Positions 25,387 through 37,159 of a stretch of DNA of 64,000 nucleotides are shown piece after piece (within the stretch, counting starts at the first letter, position 1; the number at the start of each line of letters is the position of its first letter). Origin of the DNA: Ottelia alismoides (Eukaryota > Streptophyta > Magnoliopsida > Alismatales > Hydrocharitaceae). The position numbers and the translations under genes were made by a program. The stretch is from positions 2,232,001-2,296,000 of the forward strand of contig JAZKJV010000389.1 of assembly GCA_037367405.1 (NCBI GenBank). Direction: 5' to 3'. Below the pieces are notes generated by a model. The model did no database searches. It had not been told where the DNA came from and saw only the letters and a program-made list of their open reading frames with translations.

Positions 25387-25398
25387 ATCTCCCACTTG
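25387..25398 (-). other. Polypurine tract of copia element
   Basis: The minus strand reads CAAGTGGGAGAT directly before TGTTGGA, the classic copia plus-strand primer context. Confidence 0.88.
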
Positions 25399-26110
25399 CC
25401 CAAAGAGCCATTAATGGGCTAATCATAGGCTATTTTGGAAAATAGCTAGGTAAGCTGATCAGTCACTCCGTTCTCGAGAGACTATGCCATGTTCTTTTAC
25501 GGCACTTGCATATCTCCTAGTAACAATGTTCGCATCCAATGCAAATGTTGCATCTTATTCAACCAATACTAAATCATGTTAGTTATAGTGTCCTTGATAC
25601 TAGATCTCAATTATTATTATAACCAGTATGTAATTTCCATTATCTTTATCAGAATACCCTTATTCCTGGAGATCTCTATCTCCTAATGTATCTGTGGTTA
25701 AGACCTTTTTATATCACCATCTATAAAGTCTTAAGTTCTTAAAGATAAGACTTTGAGATCACACCCAAAAATTCTTGTAATCTTTGAAGATATTGTTATT
25801 ACTGCAATCAAGTGTTTTATCTCCACAGTATGTTTAGTAATAGTTTACTACTACCATTGCATGGCAAACATCTGGCTTTTGTACATGTTTATCATACATC
25901 CCGCTTCTCATAACTGATGCACAAGGGCAAGCAGTTTTAGCATTCACCTCCTCAACTCCTTGAGGTGTTATCCCTTTAGAAAGGTCAGTACCATATCTTG
26001 AGGGGAAAAAGCCTTTCTTGGATTGTTCCTAAAAATAGAACATGTCCAAGGTGTACCACTAATGTGACAGTCCTAATACCCTCTTCTCTTTGCTTCTGAA
26101 CATCTTCAGA
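25399..26110 (-). pseudogene. Copia pol 3' part (RNase H region), degenerate
   Basis: By position between the RT and the PPT this should hold the RNase H domain. No open frame longer than about 60 codons remains on the minus strand and I could not place individual catalytic residues. Called from context only. Confidence 0.5.
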
Positions 26111-26520
26111 ACTAAGATCCAAGAGGTATCCTTGAGATCATATCTCAATGTATGGAATAGCCAATCTATAAAACACTTATTATTATCCTTAACTCATTCC
26201 AAATGATTAGGATATCATCTACATTTATCATGATGAACACAATGGCACTCCCACTAAGATTACATGGCTCATCAAGATTTTATCTGAAATCATAACATTT
26301 ATAATTTCATCAAATCCAATGTTCCAAATACAAGAAGCTTATTTGAATCCATAGATGGATTTCTTTAGCTTGCACACCTTACTTTCCTCATCCATGAAGC
26401 CATGGGGATACTTCATATGAATATCCCCGGAGAGGACTCATAGAGGAATGCAATCTTGACTTCCATCCTGAATATGTGAAAGTCAAGTTGTGTAGCTATA
26501 GCTACCAATATTCTGATGGG
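26111..26520 (-). pseudogene. Copia reverse transcriptase pseudogene
   Basis: Minus-strand landmarks in the correct order: MEVKIAFLYE (about 26437-26466), KKSIYGF (about 26343-26366), then INVDDILI, whose VDD codons are 26214-26222. These correspond to the fingers, the K(S/A)LYG block and the YVDD active site of copia RT. The residue before VDD is Asn rather than the usual Tyr. Frameshifts and stops lie between the blocks. Confidence 0.82.
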
Positions 26521-29500
26521 TTTAAGCATGGTCACTGGAGGGCAAGTCTCATTGCAGGCGATGTCTTCTCTTCGGTGTGTTTCTTGAGGATACGAGCCGT
26601 GCTTTGAAGGTCTCTACCTTCTCATCATGTTACCTCTTTCTCTTGAAGATCCATTTACACCTAACAAGTTTTATCCTTATAGGTGGATCCTCGAGGGTCC
26701 ATATACAACACTTGTATATAAACTCTACCTTAGACTTTATTGCTAACATCCACCTTTCCATGATAATATTTATAATCTTTATCACATGAAGTGAGATCAT
26801 TGTCAGACTTAACTGACACATGGAATACAGCCTCAAACTCATTTGAAGATGTATGAGTGTTTCATCTTTAATTATCCTTTTAATTTCTGATTTCAGGGTC
26901 CTCGTTATCTTCTCAAGATTAAATGAGTTCCTTCACTTCATTTTCATCTTGATTCTCAAGAGTCTCGTCCTCTAAAATCACATTCTCGGAGATGAGTTCT
27001 TTTAAGAATCTCAAGGTCATAAACTAGGTACCCAATACCATCCTTTATTTTCCTAATGAAGTAACACTCTCAGGTGCTAAATTCTAGCTTACTTTCCTAG
27101 AACCTTATGAAGGATAGATATTGTAGTCTCTACTACATATATACCTAGAAACGAAGAGGTAATTATGCTAAGATTCATCATTGACCAAATCATGTCATAC
27201 ATGATCCAATTGTATCTCCCTATAACTCTATTGAGTTTAAGTTGCATTAGGAGGAGTGAGATAGGAATGATATTCCTTTCTCCATGAGGTATTCCATGAA
27301 TTCATCTAATAGGTAATGACTATCTAGATTATATCAAATTCATTTCATCTTCCTTCAAACATTGGTTCTAAACCAAAATTGTGAAATCTTTGAACATTTC
27401 AAACGTTTCTAAAGTGAAGGGAAGAAAACTCACATCACAAATAGTCATCAATGGATATCACATTTCATTATGTTTACTTTGATATAGATGATATACATAC
27501 ATCAATATATATGAGATCTTGAATACCTTGACATCTTGCACCATTCTAAAAGAAGGGTGCATTGGACACTTTCTACTTTGAATACAATTATTCACAAGTA
27601 TGTAAGATTTAAAATTTCAGACAATCTAAAGTTTCATCTCTTACTACTCTATTGATCTCATCAACAAATAAATATCCAAGGCTTGATGCCAGATCATTAT
27701 CAAATGATCTTCATCCTCCTATTGATCTTTAATTTTCAGTACTAGAAATGCTAATGAACCATTCATTATTTTTCTAATCTAGCAGAGTCCTCTGGATGTT
27801 AGATTACTTTCCAAAATATATCCATCATAACTCTTTATGATAGATCAATCTCAGAATTCATGTTTATTTCAAACATTTATAAATAAAATATGAGTGTATT
27901 GTAAAATCCAGGTCATAGAGACATTCTCTAAGACTAAGAACTCTCCCACTGAAAATATGAAGTCTGTCTATCCAATAGAGATTGTTGCAACAATTGCATA
28001 AATATCCATGTAGATGACTATTAAATCTGAAGATAAAATTCCAGTCTTCAAATACATATGCAACCAATTGCAAGTGTTATTAGAAGAATGAGATACAATT
28101 ATTAGACTTTGATCTTATCAAATAGGAAAGTCAATTTTAATGATTATACGTAGATGTAAATTATTTTGATGCATTATCCGAGTCCTTCTCTAAGGATTCT
28201 AGATAGACTTGATAGTCATACTATCAATACATCGGCTTATTGCAGTATTGGCATTCATCCAACTATTTGGATGTCATATGGAAGTCACAGAAGTACAGTC
28301 AACTCTTTGACTTTCCTTCTCACTTGGGTCCAACCCACACTTCCACTACGCTCTCTTCATCTGTAAACAAATATTGCTTAAAAAAAGGATCTCTTATGTT
28401 GAACTCAAAAGAATCCAATATAAGAATATTTCAACATTTATACATGCTCCATTCAATTCATACAATATGAATATTATGAAGCTTCATGAATGACTAGAGT
28501 ATAGATAGTAGAATGGTGATGCTCATCATATCCACATACATCATAACTCTTGAAGAATTTGGTTCAGGTAGGTATTCAAATATTTTGAATACATCATCTC
28601 TTAAAAAGCCACCATTCTGCATGATGAAGAGAACCATGTCATTCATGATTAAATGTCAAGAGCATATATGTATGCTAGAATATCTTCTTAGATTTTATAA
28701 GGATTATGTGACAATTATGATCATCATCAACATGTCACTTCAATATACATTCGATGAGAGATCAACACTATAGAGACATACAAACCCTAGGGTTGTAGTC
28801 CTATTGTCTATTTAATTGCCATTCCTCATTATTTTGAGGAAACTTGCACATTGCAACCACATACAATATGTGTCCAACTGCAAGTACAATATCTTAATCA
28901 TGGATCCAATCCATGATATTTTACTGGTTATTATTGAGTATAATATTGAGTGGATTTAATGAAGGATTATCTGAAATAAGAAATTTGGTTAAATATATAT
29001 ATAACTTCGTTATAGGAAATTTTATATCAAAGTTGTCTTGCCTGGTCAACACTGAAAGTTCATTCCCTTAATCACTTTCAATGTAAGAGATATACTTACC
29101 ATCATATATATCAGCAAGATCTGGGATCTCCTTCCTTATCTTTGTCACGTCCCAATAATATGAGAACCTGTAACTCAGATAAAAAGAAGCGGGAACATAT
29201 TTCACCTTGCTAGTCCAACTTGCATTCCCAATTCGATCTTTAACATCCGGGCCCACCACCCCTAAGGTGATGTTGACCCGTCATTAATTGAACCAACCGT
29301 CAACATGAATACAACTCGTATGTGCAATCCAATATCGCCCCAATAATATGAGGACCTGATATTGGGGGTCACTACGCATAAGTTCTTACTCTTTCGAGAA
29401 GCGAAGAGCCCGTTCCAGATGTGCTTATATGCAGGAGCTGCCACTTTGGACATGCGTCTGCTACATACAATCCCTGGTGACGGAACCCTTCGTCTTGACG

Positions 29501-30692
29501 GGAGACTATGGATGTCACTTATGTGATCATCCATACTTTGTTGAAATTCTCATTAATCATTATGAATCATACTCATTATAATTAATCTTCCAACGGGAAA
29601 TACAACTCTATTCATAATGGAGTGTTTTAATTTTATTTAGATTCCAATTAATCTAATCATGTTAAATTAATTATCCAATTAATATCCAACAAACATTCTT
29701 ATTTTTACTTGAATTACGGTATTTTCTTAAATGCGTATTATTTCGAATTTTAATAATTAGAAATACATCATGATTTCTCAAGCATTATACCAACCCTATC
29801 CACTATCATGTCCAGTACCGATGGGAGTGGGACAGACCGCAAACGGTGCAACATGCTACCCCAACGCTCCCCACTAGACAGCATATCTGCCTAGGGAAAG
29901 GATAATGCAAAATAGATCACTTTATACTTGAGATGATCATCTACTTTTTCAACTGAAATTATACCATATAATAATAATCAAAATATTTTTGATTAACATT
30001 ATAAGGAGATTCGCTAAACAAATCCCCAATACTATTCAAGCAAATTTGTTTGTTGGAAAGTAGATTGAGTAACCAATTGTCATCTAGATCATATCTAATC
30101 AATTATTGGTTAAGGAAATGATATTTAAGGAAATAATTATCATCAAATATTTCACAAATATTTATCCATAATTATTCCAGGAAATTTAATCTTTTAATTT
30201 CACTAATTGATTAAATGACAATCACAAGGTTCTTGACTAGGAGTGTAATTTCCAGCAGTGACCCTCACTTACTAAAATTAGCATGTCTCAATCAATTTAA
30301 ATCCAAATTATGCAAAATAAGTTTCCAAAGTTTGTTAAGTTGATTTACAATAGAACCTAAGTAATTTACACGTATTTCAAGGCATTTCAAAATAGTAATT
30401 AACTCCTTAATTACCTCAAGATTCCCAGTCTCTGAAATAGTGGATACATGTTCACTAAAATAATCATAACTTGAGCAAATACAATCCAAATCATGCAAAC
30501 TCAAATTCCACAGTTTCCTTATTTAATGAGGAATATAATAAAATTTATAATTTTGTGTTTAAAAAAACTAAATAGAGCCGAAAAATATCTCAAAATAGGG
30601 CTGCGAGAATGAAATGCAATAAAACTTTCGCAAACCCTAACAAACACAAGTCCTCTGAGGTTTATGGATCGTATCCAAAACCTCCAACCTAT
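26521..30692 (-). pseudogene. Copia gag, protease and integrase region, degenerate
   Basis: The 4.2 kb between the PBS and RT should hold gag, protease and integrase. Only short frames survive. The one nearest the PBS, 30292-30504 (70 codons, ISETGNLEVIKELITILKCL), is helical and in the position expected for gag. The segment 27816-28284 is the one also found in each unit of the tandem array. I could not locate the HHCC or DDE residues, so domain limits are not given. Confidence 0.5.
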
Positions 30693-30703
30693 CTCTGATA
30701 CCA
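30693..30703 (-). other. Primer-binding site of copia element (initiator tRNA-Met)
   Basis: The minus strand reads TGGTATCAGAG, the complement of the tRNA-iMet 3' end used by most plant copia elements, two bases from the LTR end at 30706. Confidence 0.92.
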
Positions 30704-30705
30704 CT

Positions 30706-33321
30706 TTAAGGATATGGTGAGATCTTTAAGCGCGTCACTGAAGCGTAAAGATCACATCATATGCGATCGGGAGCGACTAGTCGCACTAGTTGCCCGATGC
30801 AGCAGAATTTAAAACTTTTTTTGTACTATGAAACCACATGATCCAAGAACACTTCTCGGATCATTTCATCTAAATCACAAACAAGTATTAGGGTTACCTC
30901 TTGAAGCGTGGTTGCGATCAATCTCTAAACGAACAGACCTCATGTTTCAAGTCCGATCCGACGGAGGAGATGCTTGCGAGCGTGTTGATGAAACACATGC
31001 TCCTCGCAAACCATGTTGATGATCCAAGCGGTGAATCTCCTGATCTCGTCACACGAGATCTGATGTCTTCTTCATGAGCGAAGCACACTGAAGGAGATGG
31101 AGATCCACGAGCAAACCATCCAGTAGCATAACGACAACGCTGCAACGATGGAGAGTCTCTCAAGGGCTCCATGGTGGACGACCACAATGAGAGAAAGAGA
31201 TGGCGTGTAGATAATGAGATAGAGAGAGCTTATGTTGTTCTCTTGTTGTGTTGTTGTAACTTTGAAGAGCAAGGGGTGCCTCTTCTTAAATAGTATTTTA
31301 GGAGTCCATGGATCCCAATCCATGGACTATACAAAATCAATGGATGAGTTTGATTTGTGTTTCTTTCAATTTACAAGATTTTGTTGTAAAAAGACAATAA
31401 TAATAAATTTAATTTAGATTAAATATATATTGAAAAATCAATACAAATTAATCCCAAATTAAATCAATGATGCATGGAGATTATGGAATGATGATTATCT
31501 CGTTCCATAATATGGGAGTTGGTGGCAATCTCATGTAATCTCATGATATCTCATGAGATTACATTATTCCATGGAAATATCCAAGATTTACAACAATAGT
31601 TGTTGTAAATTATTCTACAAAAATAATTCATAATTATTTTGTGAACATTACAATCTTGCCATTGGAAAAAATGTGAATCACATTCACAATCCAAAATAAA
31701 ATGTGAATGACATTTTCAATTAATTGTCCAATGTGAATCCAATTCACATCAACATTTAATTAATGAATGTAAATTACAAATAGCTCTCTTATATATTATA
31801 AATCACATTTATAATATATATGAATAATTGGGATAGTGTTATCCACATTATTCATATCCATGATAAGTAAATCACATTGAATAATCTTGGATCTCTATTC
31901 TCATATGCCCAAATAATGTGAATCACATTCACATTATTTACATCTTTGATAATCAAATCACATTTAATCATCTAAGGTAACTCTCTTCATAATATGAATC
32001 AAATTCATATTATTCATGGTAATTAAATTACATTTAATTATCCATTTTCTCAATGATCGGATACATATATCAATAATGGAATTATCCATGAACTCTTTCA
32101 AGGATAATGCGCTTTCTCCGCGGATACTTGGAGATAAGGACATGGCGATTGTATTATTCCACGTATAGTGACTTGGATATTGAGATCACATCTCAAATCC
32201 AGATCTTGCGGACCTCCCATAGATTCTTGATTTAATCAAGATCGTAGATCCAATCTTCTCATTGCATCTGAATCACACTCAGATCAATGTCCAACACTTA
32301 GATAAAGATTAGATCACTTCTCTATTGAGAGGAGTCACTAAAATCCAGACCTGTTTCATCACTCCCTAAGAATGGAAGCATCATGGTTATACAACCATTT
32401 ATGATCACATCACCCTCAGCTACTCCTAATACATGCACATCCTGCATACTGGAAGACCCAGAATAATCTCGAAGTATAAGATCAATTCTACACTGTCTAC
32501 TTCAGGGATTTATCATTAAGTTTCTCATTTCACTATTGGGAGTTGGTATCGATCATATACTTTCGAAAAGCATATATCATACCGAGGGGTTGATCATATA
32601 CTTTTCAAAAGCATATATCAAACCTACAAATTCAGTCAAGCTTTCAAAGAGAGACGACCGTGCACGGAATTTGATCTTCCCAATATCTCATGAGTAAGCT
32701 CATGTCTTCTAGTTCAGTAATGAACATGTATTATCCCTTTGAGAGATCGTATTACTCATATGCCCTTATATGCACACTAGCGCGCTGGTGTATAGACCTT
32801 GATTATCTCATCAACCAATTGTTCTGCCAAATGTACATACTTAGATATATAGTAACGCATCTGTCTCCGGTCAGAGGATGCGTTCCTATATCGTGACAAC
32901 ATACGACATAGGTCTTTAGTTATCTCGATCTCGTTAAGTCAACTCTTTGACCCTACTTATCTAACACCTCTGAATCTCTATTCCTATGCAGAGGACCTAC
33001 ATCAAGAGGTCGGTTAGATATCAGTCTTCAAAGAAAGGATTGCCATTTCCTTCTCAAGCTGGAGATCCTCTCTTAATAATCATTTAACGATGCTTGATGA
33101 GTCCTCAATCTAACTCCTTAGATATTCATCCAAGCATCATAATCTATGATTCAATAGTTGAATCAACAGTTCTATGATCATCAAGATGGCCAAGGTACAT
33201 AACGCTAATTGTACTGAGGGACCTATTATGCAAATTAAGTATTCTTCATTTCAGATTAGGGAATGATATTTGCAATAATAATTATTGCATAATGGCTCGC
33301 TGTGGGCTCACATGTCCAACA
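30706..33321 (-). mobile_element. Copia 5' LTR, 2616 bp
   Basis: Partner of the left LTR. The minus strand starts TGTTGGACATG at 33321 and ends at 30706, where the expected terminal CA is mutated (plus strand TT in place of TG). A TATA-like minus-strand word, ACTATTTAAGAAGAGG, lies at about 31283-31298, which gives a U3 of about 2 kb. Confidence 0.92.
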
Positions 33322-33326
33322 TCTCT
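33322..33326. other. Right target-site duplication of copia element (TCTCT)
   Basis: Identical to 22767-22771. It lies at the start of a longer TC run belonging to LTR a. Confidence 0.8.
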
Positions 33327-35603
33327 CTCTCTCTCTATCTCTCGTGCTCTGGATTGATGCTTATGACAGGAGTGTTCTCCAGCTGAGTGTAACAAGGGAA
33401 TGTGTGGTCTTAGGTCGATTCCAGCCATCTCTGGCCACCTTGGCTGTGAGGTACCCTATCTCCAGACTCCGGCCAGTCGAGTTACATTTTTTCTTGCTTT
33501 TTAGGTTAATCTTAGGTTTAGCTTTCATTTCCTGCATTTGGTTTAGTCGTTCATTGCATGTTTTAGTGTAAAATCATTTACTCGTAGTTCGTTGAAGCTC
33601 TACTCTAGCAAACATTTCCACTGTGATTCGATCATTTTTGGCTCGCCAATCGTACCCACCTTATTTCCCGATGCTTCTCCTACACCCCCCTCCACTTCGC
33701 TCACCCAGCTCCTCTATGGATCTGAGGATCAATATCTCCACCTCACCGGAGATGTCCATCTGACACATCCTTCGCCCATTCCAACTAGCCAGCCCTAAGA
33801 ACGTTCGTCTTTTTGTTTCTGAGCTAACCTTGCAGGTCCCAGAAGTTGGGGAGCCCTATTCGTGGGCCTATTTTACCAAAAAGTCACCTCTAGGTCGCCG
33901 GAGTACCTTGAGCTCTAGTGGTTCGATCTGTAAACCCCCTGACACATTTAAGACCTCTTGGAGTTTCGCCACAGCTGTAGGAGTGTGAAGTGCTGGACAG
34001 AGGGTTACTAAGGAGGCAGGAGGATCGAGTTCTAGTCATTTCAAACTCACCGAGCACAAGTTCGTCATGTGTTCTTGTTGACCACCTCGAAGCTATTGGA
34101 TCGAGAGCAACCACAAGAGGCCATAGTCACCATCTGATTTTGTGGAGCATCACTGTCGGATCCTGATCTGGGATCTAATCGTGGTCGTCGGTGACAAAGA
34201 GTTATCGGTCGCACAGGGGTTGACACGTATAAGTAAGGAGATCGCCACCGTCCGCATACATGCTTAGGGGTAAATTGCATCCTTGCCCCCAATTTTTATC
34301 ACTTTCATATTTAGTTTTGTAATATTTTTATTTAGATTAAATCTTTTTGGTAAATTTGCTAGTCAGACCATGTACTTTATTATATATGTATTTTTCCTAG
34401 CCATGTCACCTCACATGTTGTCCCACGTGAGCTGACATTTTGCACTGAGGCCCTTGTACATTTTTGTATTTCATTTTGATATTAAAACTTCCATTTGAAG
34501 TTATGTATTTTTGAATAATTTGCAGGAAGAATCTCATTTTTCTTCTAATTACATATATGCCCCCCAAGTTCATTAATTTGTGTTCATGTTTTACATTTAG
34601 TAGAAATATTATCCTTGCTCAAATTAATCTTAAAAAAAAGATTAAACCCTTGTAGTTTCACGCCATATTTTTAGTTTTGAATTTTAGGAAATGTACTATT
34701 ATATAAAAATCCAAAAGAGCACAAAAAGTCCCTGTTTAAATTAGAAACCCATAAAAAACCCTGATGAGAAATTCCAGAAAAATATATTTTGTTTATCTAT
34801 TTATTTTACAACTCCATAACCCAAAAACATTAAAAATATAAAAAGAAAAACCATAAAAATGAAAAATTCTCCAAAATCCTTTCTAAAATATAAAAAATCC
34901 TAAAAATATTTATTTTTGTTTCTGAATTTTTTTATTATTATTTATCTATTAAAATTGATTTGGAAAATTTTGGACATTATTTCCTATTTTTAAGTTCCAA
35001 ATAAATCGAGCCTATTTATTTAAACCTTGATTTGGGATATTTCTGACTTTATAACTATATAAAAAATTAGCAAAATTATATAAAAATGATAAAATAGTAA
35101 AAAAATTATCTAAAACCTAAAAATATTTAATTCTACTATTTTTATTTATTTTAAATTTATTTATAAATATATTACTTTATATTGTATATATAGCCTTATA
35201 TAATCTTATATTTCATATTTAAAAGAAAAAGAAATTAAAAATCATGTAATATAAAAATAAAAAATATAAAATTAAAAACAATTGAAATATATATATAATT
35301 AAAAATTAAAAAAATTAAAAATTAAAAGCCTACACAAAAACAAATAGACAAGAAGAACACACATTTTTGGATTCATTTCCTCGATCTACCATTTGCTCCA
35401 TGTGTTCGTTACTCTACATACTTACACCTATACACATCCATTGTAGAGTTATAATAATTTTTAACTCCACATATTTTGATTTTCATTTCTTTATACATAT
35501 TGTGGGTTAATTGTTTATTGAATTAGGGTTTCCTGAGCGGTCATTGCATCGACTACGGTCTTGGCTTGTGAGACCATACGACCCTCAAAAATTATCTTCA
35601 TCA

Positions 35604-35608
35604 GATGC
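35604..35608. other. Right target-site duplication of LTR a (GATGC)
   Basis: Follows the terminal CA of LTR a and matches GACGC at 21294-21298 except for one transition. Confidence 0.75.
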
Positions 35609-36460
35609 ATGGTTTGTTTATCCCATCTCTAACTCTAAATGGGTTAGCCCATTACATGTTGTCCCGAAGAAGTCAGGGATCCATATGGTTAAGAATGAGA
35701 GTGGAGAGGAGATTCCAAATAGAGTAATTACATCATGATGAGTTTACGTTTACAGAAAATTGAATGCGTCGATAAAGAAGAACCACTTCCCTTTGCCTAT
35801 AATAGACAAAGTCATAGAGATGTCAGTTGGAAGGAGTACTTATGCTTCCTTGATGGTTACTCTGGATACAACCAGGACACTATTCTCGTGAAGATCATGA
35901 AAAGACTACCTTTACATGTCCATTAGGCACTTATGCTTTTAGACGGATGCCCTTTGGTTGGTGCAATGCCCTTGTGACATTCCATAGGTGCATGCTTGCC
36001 GTTTTTGTAGACATGGTAGGTGACTTTCTCGAGGTTTTATGGATGAGTTTTTGGTCTATGGTGATTCCTTTGATGATTGTTTAGCATACGTAGACAAGAT
36101 TCTTGAGAAGTTTTGTGAGGTGAATCTCATTCTGTTGTGGGAAAAGAGCCATTTTATGGTTAAAAATGTTGTGTTGGGGCATGTAAACTCCAACTGAGGC
36201 ATGGAGGTTGACCCTGCCAAAGTGGATGTCATCAAGCATCTCGAGCCACCAAACAACATCAAGTAGTTATGGCCTTTTCTAGGGCACGTCGATTTCTACT
36301 GACGATTCATTCAGGACTTCTCCAAGATTGCCCGATCGTTAACTAAATTATTAGGAAAAGACATTGAGTTCTTGGTAGATGACAAATGTTTTAATGCCTT
36401 CCTCACATTGAAAGTGATGATTATCAGTGCTCCTTTCCTACAGCCACCCAATTGGTCTAT
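35604..36460 (+). pseudogene. Element B reverse transcriptase, central and C-terminal part
   Basis: Continues the RT interrupted by LTR a. Motifs in order: YPISNSKWVSPLHVVPKKSG (from about 35619), CFLDGYSGYNQ (about 35846-35880, other frame), RMPFGWCNA (about 35943-35970) and the active site, which reads MDEFLVYGDSFDDCL with ATG-GAT-GAG at 36039-36047. The second catalytic Asp is Glu, and a one-base deletion just upstream shifts the frame. GHVNS and SKIARSLTKLLGKDIEFL follow. At least three frame changes make it non-functional. Confidence 0.85.
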
Positions 36461-36840
36461 TTCTTTTGAGATCATGACGACTATCAGATTTCATGTTCGA
36501 GGTTGTATTAGGACAAAGGAGGACTAGATTTCCAGTTGTCATTCACTATGCCAGTCGTACCTTGGATGATGTATAGAGAAATCATATAGTGATAGAGAAG
36601 GAGATGTTGGCAGTAGTGTTTGTGTTAGATAAGTTCATATTTTATCTACATGGTTCCATGATTATAATGTATGCAAATCATTCAGCTATATGATATTTGA
36701 TAAAAAAGAAGGATGCCAAGGAATGCCTTCTCAGATGGGCACTTTTACTTCAGGAATTCGATTTGGATATTAAGGACAAACCTAGGGTAAGAACGTTGTA
36801 GATGATCACCTCTCTCGAATATTGATAGAGCAACATTCTG
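36461..36840 (+). pseudogene. Element B RNase H pseudogene
   Basis: After the RT thumb: PNWSISFEIMTT, then (other frames) NHSAI-stop-YLIKKKDAKECLLRW near 36680-36740, LLQEFDLDIKDKP near 36748-36785 and DDHLSRILIEQ near 36800-36835. This order, ending in the VADHLSR-type block, is typical of gypsy RNase H before integrase. Stops and frameshifts are present. Confidence 0.78.
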
Positions 36841-36960
36841 ATGATTACACGCTAGAAATTTCAGAGATATTTCCATATGAGAGCATCTTTGTAGTTATTA
36901 CAAAGCATCCACAGTATAAACATAGTGAACTTCTTGGTTACAAAGAAGAGTCCACAAGTT

Positions 36961-37159
36961 TGGTCGACGGACTGAGTCGACATGCTAGTTTTCGAGGCAC
37001 AATACTACCACTGGGAGGATCTGATTCTTTTTTGTGAAGGATTGGATTATGTTTTCAGGCGATGTATTCCTCAAGAGGAATACTATAGTGTCCTCACCTT
37101 GTGCTATTCTCTAGAGGTAGGGGACATCAATCAGGGAAGAGGACAACGCAGAAGGTATG
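36961..37159 (+). pseudogene. Element B integrase N-terminal (zinc-binding) part, cut by LTR b
   Basis: Frame at 36982-37159 reads YYHWEDLILFCEGLDYVFRR and CIPQEEYYSVLTLCYSLEVG, the leading strands and first half of the HHCC domain. The two His positions read Tyr and Asn here. It stops at LTR b (37160). The continuation with the CysCys half (FVKSCAVCQR) is at 43258-43400. Confidence 0.78.

Larger units (their letters stand above)
22772..33321 (-). mobile_element. Complete Ty1/copia-type LTR retrotransposon, 10.55 kb
   Basis: Minus-strand element with two long similar LTRs (22772-25386 and 30706-33321), a 5.3 kb internal region, a PBS for initiator tRNA-Met, a PPT, and identical 5-bp target duplications TCTCT (22767-22771 and 33322-33326). 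The internal region has copia RT motifs in minus orientation but no long ORF. The LTRs differ by many transitions, so the insertion is not recent, yet it is younger than LTR a into which it went. The host point is in the R/U5 part of LTR a. Confidence 0.93.
21299..35603 (+). mobile_element. LTR a: solo LTR inserted in B's RT, itself carrying the copia element
   Basis: A plus-strand LTR of the same subfamily as LTRs b and c: TGATGAATGTCC at the start, CATCA at the end. It is split into 21299-22771 and 33327-35603 (3750 bp in total) by the copia element and its duplicated TCTCT. Neither a PPT nor a PBS flanks it. Instead both sides are RT coding sequence that resumes in the same frame, so it is a true solo LTR left by LTR-LTR recombination. 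Flanks are GACGC and GATGC. The TATA box found in b and c is degraded here (near 22705). Confidence 0.88.
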
